Assembly: GCA_964371075.1 (NCBI GenBank)
Contig: CAYJKN010000004.1
Coordinates: forward strand, 124,001-188,000
Direction: 5' to 3'
Source: UTCHB3 sp964371075
Lineage (GTDB): Bacteria > Bacteroidota > Ignavibacteria > Ignavibacteriales > Ignavibacteriaceae
DNA: 64,000 nt
In this document: positions 1 to 8,297 of the stretch, in pieces
Layout of the letters: each line of letters begins with the position of its first letter
How positions within the stretch are numbered: position 1 is the first letter of the stretch
Translations under genes and position numbers: made by a program
Notes under the pieces: generated by a model
The model's database searches: none
The model's input: the letters and a program-made list of their open reading frames with translations, nothing else
What the model was told of the DNA's origin: nothing

Positions 1-1
1 T

Positions 2-673
2 GTCGATAGAATATCAAGGGTGTATGATAGGATACTCATTGATGAATTTCAAGATTTGGCTGGATATGACCTCAACCTGCTTACTCTGTTATTTAAGAGT
101 GAAATTGAGGTCGTAATTGTTGGGGATCCGAGACAGGGGACCTACTCGACCAATAGTGCCCAAAAGAATAAGAATTTTCGCAGAATTAATATTGTTGAAT
201 ACTTTGCCCCAGAGAAAGGTAAAAATCTAGTTTTTGATGATACAACCCTAAACACAAACTATCGCTGTACAAACGAGATATGTGAATTCTCTGATAAGTT
301 CAATCCCCAACTGAGCAAATCACAATCAGGTAATTTAAGAACTACCGGCCATGATGGACTATTCACTGTACCAAAAGAGTTGATTACTCAATATCTTAAT
401 GAATTTTCAGCCATGCAACTAAGGTATGATGTGAAAGTGAAGGTGAATGAGAATTTCCCAGTCATTAATTTTGGTAATTCCAAGGGACTGCAATTTGAGA
501 GAGTTCTTATTTATCCCACAAAGAAATTCTTTTCTTGGTTGAAAGTCGGTTTACCCCTTGAACCAATTACTAATGCAAAATTCTATGTAGCATTTACAAG
601 AGCCTCTCAAAGTGTTGCTGTTGTAACAAATGAGGATCTTAGCGGTTATGGATTTGCGAGATATGGAGAATGA
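2..673 (+). CDS. UvrD/Rep-like (superfamily 1) helicase, C-terminal part, 5' truncated by window edge
   Basis: The reading frame is open from base 2, so only the C-terminal part is visible; the GTG at 20 is an internal valine, not a start. Superfamily 1 helicase motifs appear in order: Walker B (ILIDEFQD), motif III-like VGDPRQGTY, NYRCTNEIC (motif IV region), motif V-like NSKGLQFERV and motif VI FYVAFTRAS. Family knowledge says such proteins are ATP-driven DNA translocases. The part after Walker B is short (about 210 residues), which fits the compact UvrD-like helicases found beside OLD-type nucleases (for example GajB of Gabija) better than full-size UvrD/PcrA. That assignment is inference, because the N-terminal half and upstream neighbour are outside the window. 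Confidence 0.8.
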   Translation, partial: VDRISRVYDRILIDEFQDLAGYDLNLLTLLFKSEIEVVIVGDPRQGTYSTNSAQKNKNFRRINIVEYFAPEKGKNLVFDDTTLNTNYRCTNEICEFSDKFNPQLSKSQSGNLRTTGHDGLFTVPKELITQYLNEFSAMQLRYDVKVKVNENFPVINFGNSKGLQFERVLIYPTKKFFSWLKVGLPLEPITNAKFYVAFTRASQSVAVVTNEDLSGYGFARYGE

Positions 674-953
674 CAAATGGAGCATCATCTGAATATGATT
701 ACATGCCCTCGAAGACCAATCTAAATTGCACGACCTAAAATCTATAATTTTTAAGTCCAAATCTTAGATTGATATTTTTATCAATAATAATGGGTTGCGG
801 AATTAACCTTTGGGAAGAAGAATTTTGATGAAGCATTTCGCTGCTATGCAGGACATTGAGCAGGAAAATTTGCTAATTTACCACTGAAACTATATTTTTC
901 AGATTCAGTTAAAATTAAATATTTATTGTTTCAATATTTTTGGAGTAACTAAA

Positions 954-1229
954 ATGGATGCAGAACAAGAACGAATTAAGAAGAATCTGTTTAATAAGAT
1001 TATGGCCTCTCTTAATAGGCTTGAGGCAAAAAGATTGATTAATGAAGACGTAACAATCCTAGATATCTTTATAAATTTACCTATTACCCCACATTATACA
1101 ACAGAATTTTTCCTTGGAGGTATGGGTTTTCCCTTAATTGCACTTTTGGGGAAAAGCGGTCGTGTTTATTTTTTTGCGTTGAGACATTTACTTTCCGAAA
1201 GGGAAATTGAAGATGCTACCAAAAAATAA
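954..1229 (+). CDS. Hypothetical small protein
   Basis: A 91-residue protein that I do not recognise. It has a charged helical N-terminus and a hydrophobic stretch around residues 52-75 (FFLGGMGFPLIALLG, then VYFFALRHLL) that could be a membrane or buried segment. A GGAG ribosome-binding site lies at 942-945, nine bases before the ATG, and a TAnnTTTG-like box (TATTTTTG) covers 935-942. The next gene starts inside its last codons in another frame, which suggests translational coupling. Function unknown. Confidence 0.5.
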   Translation: MDAEQERIKKNLFNKIMASLNRLEAKRLINEDVTILDIFINLPITPHYTTEFFLGGMGFPLIALLGKSGRVYFFALRHLLSEREIEDATKK

Positions 1230-1923
1230 TTTAGAAAATAACGAAAGTAATAATACTCAAAATACTGACGAAACAAGCGTTAACAACGGTAAAGATGATT
1301 ATAATTATGAGGCTACCGAAGAGAATCAACTTTTTGGCACTTTGAGTCTTTCAATAGATTCAATGAACAACGAGATTGAGGAAATAAAAAAAAAATATGA
1401 AAAATCCTTATCCGATGCTGAAAAAGAGGTTGATAAGGTAAATAAATCACTTATAAAACTTCAAAAAAAAATTAAAACACTTTCGAATGAAAAGTCATCT
1501 TATTTACTTTTTTTTGGTTTATTTGCCTCAATTCTTTCGTTCTTTAGCATAGAGTTACAGATTTTCAAAACCGTTCATAGCTTTTGGAAGTTAACTGGTT
1601 TATCAATGATTTTTTTGTCGTTGATGCTTCTGTTTAATGTTGTAATTTATCACTTATCGCATTTACCACCATCCGAAGATAAAAATAAAGTTGAAACTCT
1701 TTACATGGTACTTGGAATTTGCTTTTTGGCTGGAATATTTTTTTCATTTTTGGGTAGTGATAAAATTGTGCAAGTGGCACCGAATAAACTGGGAAATGAA
1801 GTTGAATATTATGAGCAGCGAAAGTTGTTTGATGCAGGATTTGACAAAAAGAACGAATCTACCTATTTAATGTCAGACTCATTGATGCGTTCATCCGATA
1901 GTATTAAGAGTAAACAACAGTAA
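1213..1923 (+). CDS. Hypothetical membrane protein with N-terminal coiled coil
   Basis: About 236 residues. The N-terminus is Asn/Glu-rich and probably disordered (first ~45 residues). It is followed by a Lys/Glu-rich coiled coil of about 45 residues (IEEIKKKYEKSL... onwards) and then three hydrophobic segments that read as transmembrane helices, ending in a polar C-terminal tail. A TTG at 1207 in the same frame is possible, but the ATG at 1213 is better spaced from GAAAGGGA (about 1197-1204). It overlaps the end of the preceding gene by 17 bases, so the two are probably co-expressed. I recognise no family. Confidence 0.55.
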   Translation: MLPKNNLENNESNNTQNTDETSVNNGKDDYNYEATEENQLFGTLSLSIDSMNNEIEEIKKKYEKSLSDAEKEVDKVNKSLIKLQKKIKTLSNEKSSYLLFFGLFASILSFFSIELQIFKTVHSFWKLTGLSMIFLSLMLLFNVVIYHLSHLPPSEDKNKVETLYMVLGICFLAGIFFSFLGSDKIVQVAPNKLGNEVEYYEQRKLFDAGFDKKNESTYLMSDSLMRSSDSIKSKQQ

Positions 1924-2093
1924 ACACATCTTGCTGAGTCTCAAACTTGTATTGTTAACAAATTTGAAATTGCTTATTGAAAAATTATTTAGTCAGCTAG
2001 ATCATACAATCTGACTGTAGGACTGCTGAGAAGGTTGGTTTTTTTCTCTGCGAATTTAGATACTCCTCCGTGGAAGAGGGGATTGTGAGAACT
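1924..2093. other. Non-coding spacer left of the repeat array
   Basis: No credible coding frame. It contains a short inverted repeat (GTCAG ... CTGAC, about 1992-2015) and a CCTC-CGTGGAA-GAGG hairpin near 2066-2080. Neither has a convincing U-tract, so I do not call a terminator. Confidence 0.4.
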
Positions 2094-2324
2094 AGCCATG
2101 TGACACCCCTTCCGGGGCACATTTTGATTGTTCAATTATTCTCTACCCATAGGGCACCCCATCCGGGGCCAAATTCTTCATTTGTTGGACATTGCTACCC
2201 ATAGGGTACCCCTTCCGGGGACGCATTTTGATTGTACAATTTTTCTTCTACCCATAGGGCACCCCATCCGGGGCGCTTTTGATTGTTCAATTATTCTCTA
2301 CCCATAGGGCACCCCATCCGGGGC
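2094..2324. repeat. Tandem array of five ~50-bp units with paired palindromes
   Basis: Five units occur at about 2094-2118 (degenerate), 2144-2169, 2196-2220, 2249-2274 and 2299-2324. Each core has CCCATAGGG followed by CCCC-(A/T)TC-CGGGG, so a short palindrome is followed by a GC-rich hairpin. Most linkers are also alike (ATTTTGATTGTTCAATTATT and variants), giving a period of 50-53 bases. The array lies between convergent genes (one ending at 1923, one at 2504). Because the linkers are similar to each other, this is not a CRISPR. No transposase is visible in the window. Function unknown. Confidence 0.85.
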
Positions 2325-2374
2325 GCATTTATTTCTAAGAACAGATCACCAGCCCAGGCAGGCTTGATACTTCT

Positions 2375-2486
2375 CTAACGGTTAATCATTCTGCATAGTG
2401 CAATCGAGACGATTACCACTCCTGACTCTCACGCTATTCGCCTTGCAGAAGGCAATCGGGACGATTACCACTCCTCACACTTACGC
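2375..2486 (-). repeat. Two copies of the dispersed REP-like hairpin element
   Basis: Two direct copies (about 2375-2434 and 2436-2486) of GGCAATCG-(A/G)GA-CGATTACC followed by ACTCCT...ACGCT. The core is an 8-bp stem with a 3-base loop and one G-T pair. Reverse-complement copies of the same element occur near 34237, 35901 and 59710, always between genes. Confidence 0.8.
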
Positions 2487-2503
2487 TTAAAATTCGCTTA
2501 AAA

Positions 2504-2821
2504 TTATCCCTTGATCATAATCAGGATCATCTTGGTTTTTTCGAGGGCGACTAGACCATGAGGGATGTTGGCAGGCAGTTTAATAATTGTTCCTGTCCCA
2601 ACAACATAAGGCTCTCCACCAATCTTGATTTCCATTTTTCCTTCAACAACATTTACAAGCGCATCATACGGGGAAGAATGTTCTGTGAGATTTTCATCTT
2701 TGTCAAAGGCGAAGAGAGTTACATTTCCGGAAGGATTTTTTAATAATTGTCTGCTTACTATCGATTTTTCTGAATAGTTAATTAATTCAGATGTTAATCC
2801 ATTTAAGTCTGTAGTTGACAT
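2504..2821 (-). CDS. Cupin-domain protein
   Basis: A 105-residue single cupin. Cupin motif 1 is visible as EHSSPYDALVNVVEGKMEI and motif 2 as LPANIPHGLVA, joined by the usual Gly-rich turn (GGEPYVVGTG). Small one-domain cupins often bind a metal through His/Glu; here a Glu-His pair in motif 1 and the His of PHG are candidate ligands. Substrate unknown. An AAGGAA ribosome-binding site precedes the ATG by about seven bases. It is the last minus-strand gene after the nos operon, but a 116-base repeat-bearing gap separates it, so it may have its own promoter. Confidence 0.8.
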   Translation of the reverse strand: MSTTDLNGLTSELINYSEKSIVSRQLLKNPSGNVTLFAFDKDENLTEHSSPYDALVNVVEGKMEIKIGGEPYVVGTGTIIKLPANIPHGLVALEKTKMILIMIKG

Positions 2822-2840
2822 GATTGATTCCTTTTTTTTT

Positions 2841-2913
2841 GAGTGACCTGAGTAACTCGAGTACTTGAGTTCTCTAGTTCTAAAGTTCTCTTGTTCTAAA
2901 GTTCTAAAGTTCT
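2841..2913. repeat. Degenerate period-8 tandem repeat (TAAAGTTC type)
   Basis: Units such as TTGAGTTC, TCTAGTTC, TAAAGTTC, TCTTGTTC, TAAAGTTC and TAAAGTTC follow one another with an 8-base period between the cupin and DUF59 genes. The same unit family fills spacers near 34353, 36028, 39374 and 42298. Confidence 0.75.
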
Positions 2914-2937
2914 TTTATAGAGATATATGATTTAATT

Positions 2938-3243
2938 TCATCCAAACATATGATCAAGTTTGTGTTTGGCTTCGGGTGACATCATGTGGGGGTTCCATTC
3001 AGGTTCCCAAACGAGGTCGATAAAAATTCGTAATTGTGGAAATGACTGTTGAAGTTGTCGTTCTGTCCATTCAAGAATGCTGTCATGCATTGGACATCCG
3101 GGAGTAGTGAGAGTCATTTTCACAAGAATAACATCCTCTCTTATGATCACTTCGTAAATTAAACCCAATTCAACAATATTTAGACCCAATTCGGGGTCAA
3201 TTACATTCGTCAGTTGTTCCAGTACTTCTTCTTTAGTTGCCAT
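2938..3243 (-). CDS. DUF59/MIP18-family (PaaD/SufT-like) metal-sulfur assembly protein
   Basis: About 101 residues with the DUF59 hallmarks: DPELGLNIVELGLIYEV near the N-terminus and the TTPGCPMHDSI loop carrying the conserved Cys. A Trp/Met/Pro-rich tail (WEPEWNPHMM) follows, as in PaaD-like proteins. The family helps mature Fe-S or other metal cofactors. An in-frame ATG at 3261 exists, but the ATG at 3243 has AAGAAAG just upstream and begins at the usual MATKEEV-like helix. It overlaps the preceding gene by 11 bases, so it sits in the nos operon and could serve cofactor assembly there; that role is inference. Confidence 0.8.
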   Translation of the reverse strand: MATKEEVLEQLTNVIDPELGLNIVELGLIYEVIIREDVILVKMTLTTPGCPMHDSILEWTERQLQQSFPQLRIFIDLVWEPEWNPHMMSPEAKHKLDHMFG

Positions 3244-4519
3244 TTGAATCTTTCTTGACATAAATTGAAACTATGTTGTATGAAAATAGTAGTACCCCTG
3301 CAAGATAGAGGATCAATCCTCCAAACAGAACCTCACCAATCCCAGAAATCAAACCAACAAATATTATAAACAGAGCAGAATTGGTGACATAATATTGTGT
3401 TTTTGTAAGATTATTATTGAGCAGATCTTTCAGGAGAGGAACCTTACTCAGTCCAACTTTACTGCTATAGTAGTGAAACCAAATCAGAAACGGGATGATT
3501 TTATACATCTGTCCAAAAATCAGTTGGGTGATAAAACCAAAGATAAAGATAAACCCATAAATGATATTGGGATTCATATCTGCATAAATTCCTTCACCAC
3601 TGCTGAAGAGAATTGAGATTCCGAGTGCCAGTCCAACTACAAGTGCAGTGTAAGCAAAAAGTGAAAATTTGATTCCAAGGTCAAGATTCTTTTTCATCCT
3701 CTTTTTGATTATCAGAATGATTTGATAAAAGAAGAGGATAAATCCCAAGGCAATCATTGGAGCGAATATATAATCCGACACTTCTGACAAACCAAAAATT
3801 CTGAATAATGAAAATCCCATTACTCCGGCGTTCAGCAAAATAAAAACTCCCCATGCAGGCTTAACAGAGTATCCATGTGAAAGGGTAAACATCGGAATTA
3901 ATTTCATCGAGACACCGGCGATAACCATTCCGATCCACCCGGCAACACCAAGATGAGCATGTACAGTTAAAAGAGCCAGATGGTCACCTGAGATATATGG
4001 AAAACCGAGATTAACCGCAAGCAGAAGCCCCAAAAGAACGGTCAGGAAGAGATAAATATTTGATGCGACTAAAAAGATTCCCGTTAAATTCCTTTTTTCA
4101 CCTTTGGTTAGTGTGATTCCAAGATTGATGAGGAAGAGGATAACCGCGAACATCAGCATACTTCCACCAACCACCATCATTGTGCCAAAGTTAAACATAT
4201 AAAATGAGGTGACAAGCAAAATCATTCCCACCATGTGGAAGAAGTATTGGATATATGCCAGTTTTTCAGAGTGGAGTTTTACTTTAAGAATTATCGAAAT
4301 TAATTGAAAGATTGCCCCAAAGATTGTGAGTGCGATCCATCCCAGAATTGTAAGGTGAGTTACCGCTAACACAACGGGAGAAAAATGATGACCACGCAAC
4401 CCGCCATAGTCAATCACCATCATCACCACCGCTGCGATCAACGATACAATAGCCGTCAAGAAGTAGAGAGAGACTAGTTTAAATGACGGGGAAAGTTTTG
4501 TAGCAAATCCGGGTACCAT
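3233..4519 (-). CDS. Polytopic membrane protein, haem-copper oxidase subunit I/NnrS-like
   Basis: 428 residues with about twelve hydrophobic helices. Conserved-looking histidines lie in membrane segments: His55 in THLTILGW, a HAHLGVAGW motif in the middle and the FLIWFHYY segment late in the protein. This HxxxxGW pattern is shared by haem-copper oxidase subunit I relatives and the NnrS/NO-response membrane proteins. The full ligand set of a catalytic oxidase or NO reductase was not confirmed by eye. It lies one base downstream of the DUF2249 gene and after an Rrf2 regulator, which favours a role in nitrogen-oxide metabolism or NO tolerance. Exact activity unknown. Confidence 0.65.
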   Translation of the reverse strand: MVPGFATKLSPSFKLVSLYFLTAIVSLIAAVVMMVIDYGGLRGHHFSPVVLAVTHLTILGWIALTIFGAIFQLISIILKVKLHSEKLAYIQYFFHMVGMILLVTSFYMFNFGTMMVVGGSMLMFAVILFLINLGITLTKGEKRNLTGIFLVASNIYLFLTVLLGLLLAVNLGFPYISGDHLALLTVHAHLGVAGWIGMVIAGVSMKLIPMFTLSHGYSVKPAWGVFILLNAGVMGFSLFRIFGLSEVSDYIFAPMIALGFILFFYQIILIIKKRMKKNLDLGIKFSLFAYTALVVGLALGISILFSSGEGIYADMNPNIIYGFIFIFGFITQLIFGQMYKIIPFLIWFHYYSSKVGLSKVPLLKDLLNNNLTKTQYYVTNSALFIIFVGLISGIGEVLFGGLILYLAGVLLFSYNIVSIYVKKDSNGN

Positions 4520-4520
4520 T

Positions 4521-5060
4521 TTAAAGCTTCCTGGTTATTACCACTTTATAATAGTTTTCGTTAATCTTGTTGGTAACAGCTTCCCAGCCAATTTCGTCAA
4601 GTTTTTCATAAAGCATCATTGGTTCACGGTGGTGGTGGACGAGGAGGATTGATTTTTCGTCCATATCACGAAGTTTTTCGAGAATCACCATCATCGGTTC
4701 AGGGGGCGTAAGTTCTCTAACATCAATTTCTACAACGGTTTCAATTTTTGCAACTGTTGGTTTTTGCGTCGCAGGGATATTTGAGCTTTGATTATCCTTA
4801 AAAAAATAGACATTAAAGATACCATCAACATTTTCGGTAAAATGATTGAATCCTCGTTTGGCAAGTACATTGTAGAGGGGAAGTGGCTCAAAGGTGTTTA
4901 TCAGATGAAGAATTTCGCCATCTTTAAGAGTGTCGATATTTTTCATTATGAGTGAAAATGGATCAACACCTGAGGCTAAAGAGGGTCTTACATCAAGTTC
5001 AAGTTTTGGTGCTGAGTTGATAAAATCGGGTTTAGTTGTAGTATTCATCATTTGTTCCAT
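4521..5060 (-). CDS. Protein with two DUF2249 domains
   Basis: 179 residues holding two TusA/SirA-fold DUF2249 units: residues ~20-92 (opening with LELDVRPSL, then KDGEILHLINTFEPLPLYNVLAKRG split over two strands) and ~108-178 (EIDVRELTPPEPMMVILEKL, then SILLVHHHREPMMLYEKL). The second half clearly repeats the first, so the gene is a tandem duplication. DUF2249 proteins are often found beside denitrification and NO-stress genes; their biochemistry is poorly known. It sits six bases after the Rrf2 gene and one base before the oxidase-like gene, so the three are surely co-translated. Confidence 0.8.
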   Translation of the reverse strand: MEQMMNTTTKPDFINSAPKLELDVRPSLASGVDPFSLIMKNIDTLKDGEILHLINTFEPLPLYNVLAKRGFNHFTENVDGIFNVYFFKDNQSSNIPATQKPTVAKIETVVEIDVRELTPPEPMMVILEKLRDMDEKSILLVHHHREPMMLYEKLDEIGWEAVTNKINENYYKVVITRKL

Positions 5061-5066
5061 CGTATG

Positions 5067-5558
5067 TTAAGCTGAGAGTTTTGATTTGTTAATTGCTTCT
5101 GTCTCTTCCATTCTAAGTTTAATTTCATCGTTGAAGAGGTTTTCAATTTTTTTAACCGATCTGTCCTTGATATCTTCAAGACTTGTGTTTGAAAAAAGAT
5201 CATAAACCATCTGCCTCAATCCATCCCATTCATGATGTACGGGACAAGGATTATCGGGGTTACATCTTTTAAAACCAAGGATACAAAAGTTAAAGATATC
5301 AAGTCCGTCGAGTGCATCTATGATATCCAGGAGTTTGATTTTGGATGCGGGAAGTACAAGACCAAATCCACCGCCATTACCTCTTTTTGAATCGACAAGT
5401 CCTGCAGTGACCAATTCTTGTAAAATCTTTCCTGTAAAATCTTTAGGGATAGTAAGGACAGACGAAATCTCACCTGTTGAAAGGGTCGCTCCATATGGGA
5501 GTGTCGAAAGGAGTAGAACGGTTTGTAAGCCGTATTCACATTTTTTCGAAAATATCAC
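5067..5558 (-). CDS. Rrf2-family Fe-S transcription regulator (NsrR/IscR type)
   Basis: 163 residues from the GTG at 5558. That start is chosen because an AGGACC ribosome-binding site overlaps the nosY stop just upstream, and it yields the usual short Rrf2 N-terminus before the winged helix (VIFSKKCEYGLQTVLLL); starting at 5603 would add 15 atypical residues. The helix-turn-helix includes LSTGEISSVLTIPKDFTGKILQEL, and the wing is KRGNGGGFGL. Three cysteines, C92, C99 and C105 (spacing x6, x5), match the cluster-binding loop of IscR/NsrR. The protein is therefore a likely NO- or redox-sensing repressor. Its place inside the nos operon, and the paired boxes at the operon front, suggest autoregulation (inference). 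Confidence 0.87.
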   Translation of the reverse strand: MIFSKKCEYGLQTVLLLSTLPYGATLSTGEISSVLTIPKDFTGKILQELVTAGLVDSKRGNGGGFGLVLPASKIKLLDIIDALDGLDIFNFCILGFKRCNPDNPCPVHHEWDGLRQMVYDLFSNTSLEDIKDRSVKKIENLFNDEIKLRMEETEAINKSKLSA

Positions 5559-5565
5559 TTTGGTC

Positions 5566-6348
5566 CTAAAAATCTTTCTTTTTGAATTTATAGAGTGCAC
5601 CACTCAAAGGCAACAATGTCCAGAGAGTTAAGGCAGTAAGAGAGACAACGGAGCCGGTGATTGATTGAAAATAGTCCTGGAAAATTGCTCCCGTGTAGCC
5701 CATTAAAGCCGAAGCATCCAGATGGATCAGGCAAAAGATTCTTGCAAGATCGATTGGATTAAAAGAACTTATTATCAGCAATGGCAGTTCCAACGGATAA
5801 TCTGCAAAGAATACTGAGATTCCGAGTATAAATCCGTCATAAAGAAGGGCGAGCAAAAACCAGACTGTTATCGAGAGGCCAAAACCTTTAGCTTTGTCAT
5901 CCTGCAATATTGCGATAAAAAAAGCGAGGGCAAGAAAAATTAATGTCATAAAAATGCTCGATGAAAGCAGGGCTCCAATAGCCGGAAGAGATTCCAGATC
6001 GAGATTTGAAAAAATTAAAAAGGGGACTGCAATCCCAATTAGCTGGGATAATACCAATGGAACTGCCACACCCAGCCAGATACCTGTAACAAGATTTACC
6101 CTTTTTACAGGCTGTGTAAGCATAAAAAGAATATATCCTTTGCTGTTGTAGTAAAATGTGGTTCCATAAAGCAGAGTCAGAAGGGGCATAAACGAGACAT
6201 TTATGCTCAAAATATTTGCAATCACACCTGAAGTTTCACTGTTAAAATAAAACAACAAGGAAGTGAAAAGGGAGAAAAACAGGAGATAAAAAATCACCAG
6301 TCGTGATCGCATCACATCACGGGTTTGATACTTAAAAATCTTGATCAT
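5566..6348 (-). CDS. nosY: NosY, ABC transporter permease of the nitrous oxide reductase maturation system
   Basis: About 260 residues with six hydrophobic segments and the ABC-2 permease layout; an early KYQTRDVMRSRLVIFYLLFF-like start is typical of NosY. NosY pairs with the NosF ATPase, and the NosDFY complex delivers copper/sulfur for the catalytic CuZ site of NosZ. The ATG at 6348 overlaps the nosF stop as ATGA, so I prefer it; an ATG at 6357 in the same frame is also possible. The stop codon is embedded in the ribosome-binding site of the Rrf2 gene. Confidence 0.87.
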   Translation of the reverse strand: MIKIFKYQTRDVMRSRLVIFYLLFFSLFTSLLFYFNSETSGVIANILSINVSFMPLLTLLYGTTFYYNSKGYILFMLTQPVKRVNLVTGIWLGVAVPLVLSQLIGIAVPFLIFSNLDLESLPAIGALLSSSIFMTLIFLALAFFIAILQDDKAKGFGLSITVWFLLALLYDGFILGISVFFADYPLELPLLIISSFNPIDLARIFCLIHLDASALMGYTGAIFQDYFQSITGSVVSLTALTLWTLLPLSGALYKFKKKDF

Positions 6349-7067
6349 GTCAGACATGGTGAAAACTCCATTGTGATAATATTAGCAACTGCCTTTTCAA
6401 GGGAAGGAGTTTCATGGATGTTTTTTAACTCAGTTACACTCCCTTTGTAGCGTACACACCCCTCAAGCATAAATATTACATCATTAGCGAGTTCGTCAAC
6501 CTCAGGCATAATGTGAGATGTGAGAAGAACAGTAACCCCGGCATTGTTCACTTTCCGAATTTTGTCTTTCAAAAGAAGTGATGCTGAAGGATCAAGAGAT
6601 GAAGTTGGTTCATCCAAAATCAACAGTGTTGGCTTAAACATGAAGGCGATTGTTGCAGATAATTTCTGCAGAGTGCCACCCGAGAGATGTTTAATTTGTT
6701 TGTTTTTATACTCTTCCAGGCCAAAATCTTCATAGAGTTCAAGATCATAATCTGTTACATCAGTTCTTAGGTCTTGGAGGAGTTTAATCGATTCCTTCAC
6801 TTTAAGGTTTGCGGGGAAGCCATGATTTTGTGGCAGATATCCAATTTTTTTTCTGTACAGGTCACTGTTTTTGATGGTTGATCCACCAACAAATATTGAA
6901 CCGGCATCGGGAATTACAAGTCCCAGAATTGATTTTAGCAGGGTTGTTTTCCCGGATCCGTTTGGTCCCACAATTGCTGTGACCGAACCTGAGTGGATTT
7001 CAATATCTAATGATTTAAGTACCTGATGGTGTTTGTAGGATTTTTTTAGTCCTGAGATGCTTATCAT
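6345..7067 (-). CDS. nosF: NosF, ABC transporter ATPase for nitrous oxide reductase maturation
   Basis: 240 residues, a complete ABC ATPase: Walker A GPNGSGKTTLL (about 34-44), Q-loop region YLPQNHGFP, signature LSGGTLQKLS, Walker B LLILDEPTSSLDP and a switch His in LLTSHIMPE. It drives the NosDFY complex needed for assembly of the NosZ copper-sulfur cluster. Its start overlaps nosD by four bases and its end overlaps nosY, as expected for co-translated subunits. Confidence 0.9.
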   Translation of the reverse strand: MISISGLKKSYKHHQVLKSLDIEIHSGSVTAIVGPNGSGKTTLLKSILGLVIPDAGSIFVGGSTIKNSDLYRKKIGYLPQNHGFPANLKVKESIKLLQDLRTDVTDYDLELYEDFGLEEYKNKQIKHLSGGTLQKLSATIAFMFKPTLLILDEPTSSLDPSASLLLKDKIRKVNNAGVTVLLTSHIMPEVDELANDVIFMLEGCVRYKGSVTELKNIHETPSLEKAVANIITMEFSPCLT

Positions 7068-8296
7068 CCTGTCCTCCTCATCATCGGTTTTTCATCAATA
7101 AGTTGTTTAGGTGTAAGGGAGGGGAAAACCCTTTCTGCGAGGTCGAGCAACTTTGTAAACAATCCTCTCATCAAGATAAGGGAGGGTTTATATTCTGTAA
7201 CAATTACCGAGAAGAGGGAAACTGGGTGATAGGGAACATCACCAAAACCGTCTTTATTGAGATCGTATCCTGCGTAATTATCCCAGTAGTTTTTTGTAAA
7301 GGTGTTAAAATTTTGTTTCGAATTTGTTGCTACATCAAAATTATTGGAGTAAAAACTGTTTCCGGTAAATTGATTATCCATCGAATTAGCCATCAGATCA
7401 ATCGCCCATCCATTTTTTACAAAGATATTCTTTTCAATTATTGATCTTCCTGAGGCCTCCATATAAATACCTTTGGTATTTCCGGAGAAAGTGTTTTTGG
7501 CGACATGTGATTGATTGATATCCTTTAATAAAAGTCCATATGAGGCGGGACCTTTGTTGTTGAGGAATAAATTTTCAACCATCTCAATTTTTGAAGAATA
7601 CATTACCGCAACCCCGGCACCATTTTCTGAAAATCTGTTTTTAATGTAAAAGCAATTATCTGAAAACATAAAATGTAATCCATAACGGATATTGTTTTTA
7701 GCTGAATTTCCTTTTATCAGGTTCTCTTTGCTGAACTCGAGATAAATTCCATCGCGATGACCTGAGATTTTATTTCCGATAATCTGAATTGAATCACAAT
7801 TCCAGAGATGTATCCCGTTTCCGGAGTTTGTCTCCGACTTTGCAAAAGAGTGGATTTTATTGTTCATCACCTTAATTGAGGTGGTTCTTTGCAGATAAAT
7901 ACCAAAAAAGTTGTTGTAGAGGTCGTTATTCTCAATTAAACAGTTGGATACCTCTTCAAGGCGTATAGCTGCATTTTCAAATTTATAACTGACTTCAGAA
8001 TTTATCAGTCGAAATCCATTGATCTTCACTCCACTTGATCTCACAAGAAAAATGGAGCCTTTTCCCCCTGCATTAATCACAGGAAAATTAATTCCTGTGA
8101 TCATGAGGGATTTCTGAACGACAATATCTCTTTCAAAATATTCACCTTTATTCACCATAATAGTGTCACCGGGTTTTGCGGTGTTAACTGCCTGTGAAAT
8201 CGATTTAATTTTTTCACTTTTGCCAACCTTAATTGTGGTTGCAAAAGTTGAAATCGAAAACAGGAGAATCACGGTGAAAAGTGAAGTTAATCTCAT
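7064..8296 (-). CDS. nosD: NosD, periplasmic right-handed beta-helix maturation protein
   Basis: 410 residues. A cleavable signal peptide (LTSLFTVILLFSISTFA) is followed by PGDTIMVNKGEY and then many CASH-type parallel beta-helix repeats of the form N.(F/I)..N.I....GI.L, for example SNCLIENNDLYNNFFGIYL. NosD is the periplasmic partner of NosF and NosY in making the CuZ site of nitrous oxide reductase. It starts one base after nosL and overlaps nosF by four bases. Confidence 0.9.
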   Translation of the reverse strand: MRLTSLFTVILLFSISTFATTIKVGKSEKIKSISQAVNTAKPGDTIMVNKGEYFERDIVVQKSLMITGINFPVINAGGKGSIFLVRSSGVKINGFRLINSEVSYKFENAAIRLEEVSNCLIENNDLYNNFFGIYLQRTTSIKVMNNKIHSFAKSETNSGNGIHLWNCDSIQIIGNKISGHRDGIYLEFSKENLIKGNSAKNNIRYGLHFMFSDNCFYIKNRFSENGAGVAVMYSSKIEMVENLFLNNKGPASYGLLLKDINQSHVAKNTFSGNTKGIYMEASGRSIIEKNIFVKNGWAIDLMANSMDNQFTGNSFYSNNFDVATNSKQNFNTFTKNYWDNYAGYDLNKDGFGDVPYHPVSLFSVIVTEYKPSLILMRGLFTKLLDLAERVFPSLTPKQLIDEKPMMRRTG

Positions 8297-8297
8297 T

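Noticed and set aside
2094..2324. CRISPR-like spacing of repeats
   Set aside because: The linkers are mostly similar to each other, the cores contain internal palindromes, and no cas gene is present.
3233..4519. Catalytic nitric oxide reductase (NorB) assignment
   Set aside because: The full set of NorB histidine and glutamate ligands could not be traced, so only a general haem-oxidase/NnrS-like call is made.
5558..5603. Longer start for the Rrf2 regulator at 5603
   Set aside because: It adds 15 basic residues not typical of Rrf2 proteins and overlaps nosY; the GTG at 5558 has a good ribosome-binding site.
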